From assembly GCA_964554335.1 (NCBI GenBank), contig CAZKOF010000001.1, positions 1 through 64,000 on the forward strand: DNA of 64,000 nucleotides, in the 5' to 3' direction. The notes beneath the pieces were generated by a model. It ran no database searches. It saw only the letters and a program-made list of their open reading frames with translations, and was not told the origin of the DNA. The translations under genes were made by a program, and so were the position numbers. The number at the start of each line of letters is the position of its first letter. The first letter of the stretch is position 1. Positions 55,675 through 63,420 of this stretch are shown here, piece by piece. This stretch comes from UBA3263 sp964554335. GTDB lineage: Bacteria; Bacteroidota; Bacteroidia; Bacteroidales; Muribaculaceae.

Positions 55675-56970
55675 ATGAGAAAAGATGTCCGTAATTCTAC
55701 ATGGTGGATCTATGTGTTGGCTGCCGTTGCAATGTTGCCGGCGCTGATGCTTCGCGACGCCACCCCTGATAATGAATTGCGTTATCTGAGCATTGCCGAC
55801 GAGGCGTTGAGGGATGGCTCGGTGTGGTGTTTCCACAACCATGGCGCCGTTTATGCCGACAAGCCGCCGCTATATATGTGGCTGGTTATGGTCGGCCGGG
55901 CTCTTTTCGGACAGTATTGCATGCCGTTTGTGGAGTTGTTCTCTCTTGTCCCGATGCTGCTTGTCGGTCGCATTATGGACGGTTGGGCACGCAGGTTTCT
56001 CGACGTCCGCCGCCGTCAGGTCGGTTTGCTGATGCTTTTTACCTGCGGGTTCTTTCCGGGGCTGGCCCTGACCCTGCGTATGGACATGTTGCTGACACTA
56101 TTTATCGTGTTGGCCCTGCGCGAGGCTTACCGCATGGCCGAGGGCATTCCGACGCGCCGCCACGAGGCCCTGCTGGGACTCTACACTTTTTTGGCGCTTT
56201 TCACCAAAGGACCCTATGGGGTTCTGATTCCGCTGATTGCGACGGCGGTCTTCCTGGTGATGACCCGCCGGCTGACACTGATGAGGCGCATTTGGGGCTG
56301 GCCGGCGTGGGCCGTGTTGATCGGCGGGTGCGCGTTATGGTTCGGCGGCGTTTATGGCGAAGGGGGCATGGAGTATCTCAACAACCTGCTCTTTCATCAA
56401 ACGGTTGACCGCGCGCATAATGCCTTTACCCATGATTGGCCGTGGTGGTATTATCTCGTGTGCGTCTGGTATGTGATGGCTCCCTGGTCGTTGTTTATTT
56501 TCCTGATGCTGATTGCGAGGCGCGATGTCGCGGCCCGCGGTGACTTCCGCAAGATGATGATTGCCGTGTTCTGCTCGACGTTCGTGCTGCTCTCGTGCGT
56601 GAGTTCCAAGCTTCAGGTCTATCTGCTGCCGGCAATTCCGTTCGGGGTGTTTCTCGGCGCCTCGCTGATGCGCGGAGAGCGGCTGCAGAAAGTGGTCAGA
56701 ATCATTTCCTACTGCATTTTAGGCCTGCTCTTTGCGGCCTCATGGATTCTTCCCTCAGCCAATAAGTATATAAGCTACGGTCCGGCATGTCGGGCGGCGG
56801 CGCGTCTTAATCCCTCGGCGGTCTATGTCGACGGTGAGGTCAGGCGCGGCGAGAATATCGACGCATATTTTGACTGTCCGGTCTATTACGGTGTTAAACC
56901 CGAGGGCAACAATGTTGTCTATATATCCGAGGAGGACGACGGACCGATTTATTTCAAACATATCGAATGA
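55675..56970 (+). CDS. Glycosyltransferase family 39 (ArnT-like) membrane protein
   Basis: This 431-residue integral membrane protein has about 10 hydrophobic segments. Early motifs DATPDNELRYLSIADEAL (about 28-45) and HNHGAVYADKPPLYMWLV (about 54-71) are those of ArnT/GT39 enzymes, with the acidic pair in the first periplasmic loop. It probably transfers a sugar from a polyprenyl-phosphate donor to lipid A or another envelope acceptor. It overlaps the GT2 gene by 4 bases. Confidence 0.85.
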   Translation: MRKDVRNSTWWIYVLAAVAMLPALMLRDATPDNELRYLSIADEALRDGSVWCFHNHGAVYADKPPLYMWLVMVGRALFGQYCMPFVELFSLVPMLLVGRIMDGWARRFLDVRRRQVGLLMLFTCGFFPGLALTLRMDMLLTLFIVLALREAYRMAEGIPTRRHEALLGLYTFLALFTKGPYGVLIPLIATAVFLVMTRRLTLMRRIWGWPAWAVLIGGCALWFGGVYGEGGMEYLNNLLFHQTVDRAHNAFTHDWPWWYYLVCVWYVMAPWSLFIFLMLIARRDVAARGDFRKMMIAVFCSTFVLLSCVSSKLQVYLLPAIPFGVFLGASLMRGERLQKVVRIISYCILGLLFAASWILPSANKYISYGPACRAAARLNPSAVYVDGEVRRGENIDAYFDCPVYYGVKPEGNNVVYISEEDDGPIYFKHIE

Positions 56971-57695
56971 ACGCAACCGCAAACTACGATTTCACAATCA
57001 TTGTTCCCGTATATAACGAGGAAGATAACGCTCGCGCTCTCGAGGAACGTCTGAGCGCATATTTGCCCAAAGCCGCGCGCCGGGCATGCGTACTTTTTGT
57101 CAACGACGGCTCGACCGACGCTTCGGGCGAACGGATTGCCGAAATATGCGCGCGTCAGCCCGACATGTTCTATATCTCCTTTGCGAAGAACTGCGGACTC
57201 AGTGCCGCAATCCGCGCGGGTATCGACGCCGCGGAGTCCCCGCTGGTCGGCTACATCGACGCCGACCTTCAGACTGCTCCGGAGGAGTTTAACCTGTTGC
57301 TGCCGTATGCGGCGGAGTTTGAGCTGGTCATGGGCATCCGCGCCAACCGCAAAGACACCGGCTTCAAGCGCCTGCAGAGCAAGATCGCCAACGGATTTCG
57401 CCGCTGGATGACGGGCGATGACGCCGTCGACACGGGGTGTCCGCTGAAAGTTCTCCATACGTCGGTTGCCAAGCGGATTCCGATGTTTACGGGAATGCAT
57501 CGCTTTTTGCCGGCCCTCGTGGGACTGCAGGAGGGTAGGGTGAAGCAGGTTGCCGTCAGCCATTTTCCGCGTGTTGCCGGCAAGTCGAAATTCTCGCTGG
57601 CCAACCGTCTTGTCGGCCCGACGATGGACTGCTTCGCATTCCGTTGGATGCGTCCGCGCTGGTATAACTATAAAATCGGCTCCACGAATCTTTGA
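56967..57695 (+). CDS. Polyprenyl-phosphate glycosyltransferase (GT2, DPM1/ArnC-like)
   Basis: This 242-residue transferase has TIIVPVYNEEDNARALEERL at the N-terminus, FVNDGSTDASGE (about 46-57) and the DxD in GYIDADLQTAPEEF (about 95-108). The QxxRW-type region and membrane anchor of typical ArnC are absent or short, so it is a soluble or peripheral enzyme. It likely makes the polyprenyl-phosphate sugar used by the GT39 protein. Confidence 0.85.
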   Translation: MNATANYDFTIIVPVYNEEDNARALEERLSAYLPKAARRACVLFVNDGSTDASGERIAEICARQPDMFYISFAKNCGLSAAIRAGIDAAESPLVGYIDADLQTAPEEFNLLLPYAAEFELVMGIRANRKDTGFKRLQSKIANGFRRWMTGDDAVDTGCPLKVLHTSVAKRIPMFTGMHRFLPALVGLQEGRVKQVAVSHFPRVAGKSKFSLANRLVGPTMDCFAFRWMRPRWYNYKIGSTNL

Positions 57696-58306
57696 TGAAC
57701 CCGCTGCTGATAACGTGCGTAGGCCTTTTGGCCCAGGTGTTCTTTTCGGCGCGCACCCTGGTGCAGTGGATTCTCAGCGAACGCGCCCGCAAGGTCCTGT
57801 CGCCGACGCTTTTCTGGGCACTCTCGCTCGCGGGGTCGGCCCTGCTCGCGACCTACGGCTGGCTGCGCGCGGACTTTGCAATCGTCGCGGGTCAGATGGT
57901 CAGCTACTATGTCTATGTCTGGAACCTCGACATCAAAGGCGTGCACATGCCGAAAATCTGTTGGATCCTGTTGCTGCTTTTCCCGATTGTTGCCGTCAGC
58001 TTCGTCATGGGCGATGCCGAAAGCTTCATGCACAACTTCCTGCTCCGTCCCGACATTCCCTACGGGCTGCTCGTGTTCGGAACTTTCGGTCAGCTGCTGA
58101 TGACGCTCCGCTTCATCTACCAGTGGTGGTACTCCTCGCGTCTGGGGCGCAGCGAGCTCCCTCCGATGTTCTGGTGGATCAGTTTGGGTGGCGCGGCAAT
58201 ATCGTTTGTCTACGGCGTCTTCCGCGCGGACATCGTGTTGCTTCTCGGCCAGGGATTCGGACTTCTCGTCTATGGCCGCAACATCTATCTCGAAAAAAAA
58301 TATTGA
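57692..58306 (+). CDS. Lipid-A-disaccharide synthase N-terminal-domain-like membrane protein
   Basis: This 204-residue membrane protein has two LAB_N-type repeats. The first contains LLAQVFFSARTLVQWI and RKVLSPTLFWALSLAGS (about 10-50); the second contains FGQLLMTLRFIYQWWY and LPPMFWWISLGGAAIS (about 124-170). Each ends in a GQ-Y/F motif. It overlaps the GT2 gene by 4 bases. Its role with the GT39/GT2 pair is unclear; a lipid-linked sugar or lipid A step is likely. Confidence 0.82.
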   Translation: MMNPLLITCVGLLAQVFFSARTLVQWILSERARKVLSPTLFWALSLAGSALLATYGWLRADFAIVAGQMVSYYVYVWNLDIKGVHMPKICWILLLLFPIVAVSFVMGDAESFMHNFLLRPDIPYGLLVFGTFGQLLMTLRFIYQWWYSSRLGRSELPPMFWWISLGGAAISFVYGVFRADIVLLLGQGFGLLVYGRNIYLEKKY

Positions 58307-58313
58307 CCCGTCT

Positions 58314-59042
58314 ATGGCCGGTAAACTATATATCGTACCAACTCCGGTCGGCAACATGGCCGACATGACTCCCCGGGCCGTCGACGTGCTCCGCTCGGTC
58401 AGCCTCATCCTTGCCGAAGACACCCGCACGAGCGCTCCGCTGCTCAAGCGTTTCGACATTCATACGCCCATGGCCGCCCACCACAAGTTTAACGAACACG
58501 CGACAGTGGGAGCCCTCGCGGCCCGCATCGCCGCCGGCGAGGATATTGCCCTTATCAGCGACGCCGGCACTCCGGGGATTTCAGACCCGGGGTTCATGCT
58601 CAGCCGTGAGTGTCGCGAACGTGGCCTCGACGTCGAAACCCTTCCGGGGGCCACGGCGCTGATACCGGCGCTGGTCAATAGCGGCCTGCCGATAGACCGC
58701 TTCGCTTTCGAGGGCTTCCTTCCGCAGAAAAAGGGCCGGGCGACACGTCTTGGCGAACTCGCCGGGGAGCCGCGCACGTTTGCGCTCTATGAGAGTCCGC
58801 TGCGCCTGGCTCGTACCCTGCGGGAGCTTGCCGAAGTTTGCGGCCCGGAGCGTCCGGCATCGGTCAGCCGAGAAATCTCGAAACTTCATGACACGACAGT
58901 GCGTGCCTCGCTGGGAGAGCTTGCGGATTTTTTCGAAACGAACCAACCGCGGGGCGAGATTGTTATTATCGTAGCGGGCAAACCCGCTCCTGACCGTTCA
59001 CCACATCGCAACAAGTACAAAATTCAAGATAATCAGCAATGA
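58314..59042 (+). CDS. rsmI: 16S rRNA 2'-O-methyltransferase RsmI
   Basis: This 242-residue tetrapyrrole-methylase-fold enzyme methylates C1402 of 16S rRNA. The signature YIVPTPVGNMADMTPRAVDV is at the N-terminus, followed by EDTRTSAPLLKRF, LISDAGTPGISDPGFML (about 78-94) and a SREISKLHD motif (about 187-195). I chose ATG 58314. It overlaps the next gene by 4 bases (ATGA). Confidence 0.93.
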   Translation: MAGKLYIVPTPVGNMADMTPRAVDVLRSVSLILAEDTRTSAPLLKRFDIHTPMAAHHKFNEHATVGALAARIAAGEDIALISDAGTPGISDPGFMLSRECRERGLDVETLPGATALIPALVNSGLPIDRFAFEGFLPQKKGRATRLGELAGEPRTFALYESPLRLARTLRELAEVCGPERPASVSREISKLHDTTVRASLGELADFFETNQPRGEIVIIVAGKPAPDRSPHRNKYKIQDNQQ

Positions 59043-59905
59043 AGAAGATCCTTATCGCAGTGGCTGCCCTCGGCACCCTGCTCGGCGCCGCCTCTTGCGG
59101 CAACTCCAAACTCAACGACGAACAGGAGAAGAACTACCGTCTTAACGACTCGCTGCAAGCCGCGCTCAACAACGCCGACAGCATGTTCTCGATTCTATAT
59201 GACGTGACTACCGGTCTGGAGCAGATTTCGCAGCTCGAACACCTCCTCAACGGCAACGTGAACGCCGAAGACCCCTCAGCGCGCCACTCGATCGAGGAGC
59301 AGATGGCGGTTATCCAGAAGGGCCTCATCGACCGCCGCAAACGCATTGAGGAACTCGAGCAGCAGCTCAAGAACAACAACGGCTCAAGCTCGAAGCTCCG
59401 CAGCCAAATCACCGCCCTGCGCTCTCAAATCGACGAGCAGGCGGCAGCAGTTGCCGACCTCACGAAGCGACTTAAAGACGCCGATTTCCGCATTGAAATC
59501 CTGACCGATTCAGTCAGCGGGCTTCAGGCCGCCGTAGACACTATCACCGCCGAAAAGGCCGAAGTTGAGGTTGAACGTAACCGGGCAATCGATAATTTGA
59601 ATGCGGTTTACTACGTTATCGGTTCAAACAATGAATTGAAAGACCATAACTTCATCAGCGGAGGCGGTTTCCTGCGCAAGACCAAAGTGCTCGACGGCGA
59701 TTTTGACCGCAACTACATGACACGCGCCGACCGCCGCACCCTGACGTCAATTCCTTTGGACGCCAAAAAGGCCAAAGTCATGACTCCGCAGCCCGAAAAC
59801 AGCTACTCGTTCAGCGAGGACGGCAATGGCCAACTTACGCTCAATATAACCAATCCGGAGCGCTTTTGGGCAACCAGCAACCTCCTGGTGATTGAAACGA
59901 AATAA
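59039..59905 (+). CDS. Coiled-coil lipoprotein
   Basis: This 288-residue lipoprotein has Cys at about 20 (LLGAASCGNSK). A long coiled coil fills about 90-190 (RRKRIEELEQQLKNN, LRSQITALRSQIDEQ, EVEVERNRAID), followed by a small globular domain (about 195-288) beginning NAVYYVIGSNNELKDHNFI and containing GGFLRKTKVLDGDFD. I do not recognise a named family. It could be a surface or periplasmic scaffold. Confidence 0.8.
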   Translation: MKKILIAVAALGTLLGAASCGNSKLNDEQEKNYRLNDSLQAALNNADSMFSILYDVTTGLEQISQLEHLLNGNVNAEDPSARHSIEEQMAVIQKGLIDRRKRIEELEQQLKNNNGSSSKLRSQITALRSQIDEQAAAVADLTKRLKDADFRIEILTDSVSGLQAAVDTITAEKAEVEVERNRAIDNLNAVYYVIGSNNELKDHNFISGGGFLRKTKVLDGDFDRNYMTRADRRTLTSIPLDAKKAKVMTPQPENSYSFSEDGNGQLTLNITNPERFWATSNLLVIETK

Positions 59906-59936
59906 TTATAAACTAACAACTAATCATTATCACATT

Positions 59937-60623
59937 ATGAAAAAAATCATGACTCTCGCCTGTGTCGCATGTCTGGCGCTAAGCGCCTGTGCGACACCCA
60001 CAACTTCAGTGACTCCGGCCGCAACTACCGACAACCCTCTCAGCGGTCTCGGCAATCTTCTCGGCGGATCTTCTAAAGACAATAACTCGGGTTCGGACCT
60101 CGGCAGTATTATCGGCGGAGTGCTCGGCAACGTGCTCGGCACGGACAAAATATCGCCTGAACGCCTCGTCGGCACCTGGAACTACTCCGGACCCGCCGTG
60201 TGCTTCCAGTCGGAGAACTTCCTGCAGAAAGCCGGCGGCGCAGCCATGGCCGCTACCATCGAAAACAAACTCTCAGGCTACTACGACAAGTTCGGACTCA
60301 ACAAGGTTACCCTGACCGTTGACGAGCAGCAGAACTTCCAGCTCAACCTCGGCATCCTGAAGACCACGGGCACCATCACGGTTGAAAACGAAGACGTGTA
60401 TTTCAATTTCACGGCGCTCGGCGCAATCTCGCTCGGCAAGATGAAGACCTATGTCACCATGACGGGCAATAATCAGATGTCGCTGATGTTTGACGTTTCG
60501 AAACTGCTGAAAATCATGTCGGCGGTAGGATCAGTAACCAACAGTTCCACGGTCAAGACCGCAACAACTTTCCTTAATAGCTATGACGGTCTTTGTGCCG
60601 GCTTTAAGCTGACGAAGAATTGA
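59937..60623 (+). CDS. DUF4923 lipoprotein
   Basis: This 228-residue lipoprotein has Cys at about 18 (LALSACATPTTS), a Gly/Ser/Asn-rich linker (about 32-62, with repeated LGNLLGG-like and IIGGVLGNVLG motifs) and a C-terminal beta-domain beginning RLVGTWNYSGPAVCFQSENF (about 81-100). This is the DUF4923 layout, of unknown function and limited to Bacteroidota. I start at ATG 59937. Confidence 0.85.
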   Translation: MKKIMTLACVACLALSACATPTTSVTPAATTDNPLSGLGNLLGGSSKDNNSGSDLGSIIGGVLGNVLGTDKISPERLVGTWNYSGPAVCFQSENFLQKAGGAAMAATIENKLSGYYDKFGLNKVTLTVDEQQNFQLNLGILKTTGTITVENEDVYFNFTALGAISLGKMKTYVTMTGNNQMSLMFDVSKLLKIMSAVGSVTNSSTVKTATTFLNSYDGLCAGFKLTKN

Positions 60624-60639
60624 TGGAAGTTAATGGGAG

Positions 60640-60680
60640 GAATGTGAAATGTGTTGACATTCCGACATTCTGACATTTTC
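60640..60680 (+). terminator. Hairpin with tandem GACATTC units upstream of trkH
   Basis: GAATGTGAAATGT (60640-60652) pairs, with one bulge, with ACATTCCGACATTC (60657-60670). The region also contains three tandem units GACATTCC-GACATTCT-GACATTTT. The downstream T run is short, so this may be a weak terminator of the lipoprotein genes or part of the trkH leader. Confidence 0.45.
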
Positions 60681-60688
60681 AGGACTGC

Positions 60689-62509
60689 ATGGGCCGATTT
60701 GACTCCGCGAAAGGCGCATACGCAAGGTTTACCCACCATTGGGCTAACACCTTGCGTGTGTTTTCGTCAGGCCTCGACATTCTGACTGTCGCGGCCTCGG
60801 CAATATGTTTGGTTGCCATAGCTCTATATGGCGGTTATGAACGCTCGGTTGTGGGATTCATTGATGTCAAGCCGTGGCTGCGCGTTTGTCAGGGAGTCTT
60901 TGCCGTCAATATACTGTTCAACCTGATTTTCAGATTTCGCGCCACACTCAGCGATACGCGCCCGCTGCGTTGGATCATTGACCTCGCTCTGCTGCTGACC
61001 CTCCTGCCATGGGCAGTGCCAAACCCGCATCTTCCGGCGGTAGATTGGGTTTATTCGCAGTGGTGTCTGATTGTCGTGCTTGGAGCCTATGCGGCGATTT
61101 ATCTATGTTTCGCGCTGCTCCGATCCGTCGGTCGCCACACAAATCCCGCGCTCATTCTCTCCGTCTCATTCCTGCTCTTAATTGCCATCGGCAGCGCCAT
61201 GCTCACGCTTCCGCGCTGCACGTTTGGCGGCATATCACTTATTGACAGTATTTTTGTCAGCACTTCGGCGGTTTGCATCTGCGGCCTCACCTCGGTTGAC
61301 TTGGCAGAAACGTTTACGCCTCTTGGACTCACGATAATCGGCATAATGATGCAGGTCGGCGCCCTCGGCGTTATGACTTTCACCAGCTTCTTCGCCCTCT
61401 TCTTCTCGGGTCGTCCGTCGGTTTATTCCCAGTTGATGGTTAAGGATATGATTTACTCCAAAACTATCAATTCGCTGCTCCCGACGCTCCTTTACACGCT
61501 GATGTTCACCCTGACGGTCGAGGCCGTCGGTGCCGTTGCCATCTACTTTTCGGTTGCCGGCACCATCGAGGGCTACACAGAAAGCGACTATGTTATCTTT
61601 TCAGTATTCCATGCCGTTTCAGCCTTTTGTAACGCAGGGTTCTCAACGATTGGAGGCGGCCTGTCTAATCCGGTGCTGCTGGGAGGTAATCAGCTCATAT
61701 ATCTGGTTGTCAGTGTGCTGGTGTTTGCCGGCGGTATCGGTTTTCCGATTCTGGTCAATGCCAAAGATGCCGTTTTTGCCCACGTGTGGCGCTTATGGAA
61801 TCGGTTGCGCAGACGCCGGTGCTCACGTCCGCCCCACCTATACAATCTTAACACCCGTGTTGTGCTGACAACCACCACACTGCTCTTTGTACTGACATTC
61901 ACAGTATTTGTCACGCTCGAGTGGAATCGCTCGCTGGCGGGGATGTCGCCCTATGGGAAGCTCGTCCAAAGTCTTTTCAACACGGTTACGCCGCGTTCGG
62001 CGGGCTTCTCGTCGGTAAACCCGGCGGGCTTCTATCCGGTCACTCTGTTGGTCATCATGTTCATGATGTGGATTGGCGGCGGTTCGCAGTCGACTGCCGG
62101 CGGCATCAAGGTCAACACTTTCGCTGCCGCGATGTTACACATCAAAGCGGTTATTACAGGGCGCCGCTCCGTCAGGGTTTTCAACCGGCGCATATCGGCT
62201 GACTCCCTTTCGCGTGCCCATGCTGTTATTGCGCTATCGATTGTCAGCTACGCGTTGTTATGTGTTGTAATGCTTGCTCTCGAACCCGCGTTGCCCCCGC
62301 GCATGGTCCTGTTTGAAGCGCTCAGTGCGTTCGCGACGGTCGGATCTTCCCTCGGAGCAACCGCGTTGCTCTCAACGGCCGGAAAGGCAACAATCTGCCT
62401 GGCAATGTTCGTCGGGCGTGTCGGCCTGCTCTCGCTCCTTGCCGGACTTGCCGGAAACCGAACGGAGCCTCCGATTGAACTGCCTGATGATAACCTTATT
62501 ATTAACTAA
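60689..62509 (+). CDS. trkH: Potassium uptake channel subunit TrkH/KtrB
   Basis: This 606-residue membrane protein has four M1-P-M2 repeats. The pore loops can be read as VCICGLTSVD (about 194-203), AFCNAGFSTIG (about 315-325), PRSAGFSSVN (about 434-443) and SQSTAGGIKVN (about 470-480). An N-terminal extension adds several helices (about 25-150). The last residues (PDDNLIIN) face the cytoplasm. Its regulator is encoded 62 bases downstream. Confidence 0.93.
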   Translation: MGRFDSAKGAYARFTHHWANTLRVFSSGLDILTVAASAICLVAIALYGGYERSVVGFIDVKPWLRVCQGVFAVNILFNLIFRFRATLSDTRPLRWIIDLALLLTLLPWAVPNPHLPAVDWVYSQWCLIVVLGAYAAIYLCFALLRSVGRHTNPALILSVSFLLLIAIGSAMLTLPRCTFGGISLIDSIFVSTSAVCICGLTSVDLAETFTPLGLTIIGIMMQVGALGVMTFTSFFALFFSGRPSVYSQLMVKDMIYSKTINSLLPTLLYTLMFTLTVEAVGAVAIYFSVAGTIEGYTESDYVIFSVFHAVSAFCNAGFSTIGGGLSNPVLLGGNQLIYLVVSVLVFAGGIGFPILVNAKDAVFAHVWRLWNRLRRRRCSRPPHLYNLNTRVVLTTTTLLFVLTFTVFVTLEWNRSLAGMSPYGKLVQSLFNTVTPRSAGFSSVNPAGFYPVTLLVIMFMMWIGGGSQSTAGGIKVNTFAAAMLHIKAVITGRRSVRVFNRRISADSLSRAHAVIALSIVSYALLCVVMLALEPALPPRMVLFEALSAFATVGSSLGATALLSTAGKATICLAMFVGRVGLLSLLAGLAGNRTEPPIELPDDNLIIN

Positions 62510-62521
62510 ACATGACAAATG

Positions 62522-62572
62522 TATTTTTCATTTTTAATTTTTCATTTTTCATTTTTAACTTTTAACTTTTAA
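62522..62572. repeat. AT-rich repeat (left copy) before trkA
   Basis: Tandem units TTTTTCAT/TTTTTAA/TTTTAAC fill the gap between trkH and trkA. The reverse complement of the right copy (63267-63315) aligns well with it, so the gene is bracketed by an imperfect inverted repeat of about 48 bases. Confidence 0.7.
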
Positions 62573-63270
62573 TGCGTTACCTTATAATCGGACTTGGAAT
62601 TTATGGCTCGAATCTTGCACGCGACCTTACCAATATGGGCCACGAGGTTATTGGTGCAGACCGTTCAGCCGTTCTCGTCGACACCATTAAAGATGACATC
62701 TCTACCGCCTACGTTCTCGACTCGACCGACGAATCGGCACTCGCCGCCCTGCCACTCAACGTCGTTGACCTCGTCATCGTTGCTATCGGTGAGAATTTCG
62801 GCGCCAGCGTCAAGACCGTGGCCCTGCTAAAGAAGCTCGGGGTAAAGCATATATATGCCCGGGCCGCCGACCCGATTCACCTCGCAATCCTCGAGGGATT
62901 GAAAATTGACCGCATAATCACTCCGGAGCAGCGTGCGGCGCGTGATCTGTCTCAAGAAATGGCACTCGGCCATCATGCCGAAGTCATGCAGGTCGACGCC
63001 GACAGTTACGTTATTTGTTTTCAGCTTCAGGAGTTATTTTATGGCCTGACGTACTCCAAACTTGCCGCCGAACTCAAGAAAGATTATGGCTTGACTCTCG
63101 TTGGATCGAGCCGGCCGACACAAGCCCGAAATATTATCGGTATCAGTGTCGATACCCTCAATCCGCTCGACCTGACGGTCCCGGATGCAAAAGTTTGCCG
63201 AGGCGACGTTGCTGTTGTCTATGGCCCGCGGAAGGCTTACTCGCGGCTGACGGAGCATTTGAGGAGTTAA
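62572..63270 (+). CDS. trkA: Trk/Ktr potassium channel regulator (TrkA/KtrA)
   Basis: This 232-residue protein has an RCK N-domain with the Rossmann motif GLGIYGSNLA (7-16), then Asp at the end of strand 2 (IGADRS), and a C-terminal RCK-C domain (about 140-220). It binds NAD(H) or ATP and gates TrkH. One N-domain is typical of KtrA, not the double TrkA of E. coli. Its stop codon lies inside the right AT-rich repeat. Confidence 0.93.
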   Translation: MRYLIIGLGIYGSNLARDLTNMGHEVIGADRSAVLVDTIKDDISTAYVLDSTDESALAALPLNVVDLVIVAIGENFGASVKTVALLKKLGVKHIYARAADPIHLAILEGLKIDRIITPEQRAARDLSQEMALGHHAEVMQVDADSYVICFQLQELFYGLTYSKLAAELKKDYGLTLVGSSRPTQARNIIGISVDTLNPLDLTVPDAKVCRGDVAVVYGPRKAYSRLTEHLRS

Positions 63271-63315
63271 AAGTTAAAATTGAAAAGTTAAGAATTAAAA
63301 ATTAAAGATGAAAAT
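63267..63315. repeat. AT-rich repeat (right copy) after trkA
   Basis: TTAAAAGTTAAAATTGAAAAG and AATTAAAAATTAAAGATGAAAA-type units are the inverted counterpart of the left copy. It may act as a terminator because the reverse-complementary arms cannot pair over 0.7 kb in RNA efficiently, but short internal stems can. Confidence 0.65.
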
Positions 63316-63374
63316 GGTAGAAGGTGGATGGTGGAGAAATGGGGCGGGGGTTTGATTATGTCGGAAAAAATGCG

Positions 63375-63382
63375 TAAATTTG
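63375..63382 (+). promoter_or_regulatory. -7 promoter element of the right-edge gene
   Basis: TAAATTTG matches the -7 consensus, 38 bases before the ATG at 63421. Confidence 0.6.
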
Positions 63383-63420
63383 GAGGGTATATCGAAACCT
63401 CATTATCAGTTATATAATTG

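Noticed and set aside
62522..62572. CRISPR-like repeats in the AT-rich tract
   Set aside because: Units are 6-8 bases with no unique spacers; it is a simple-sequence tract.
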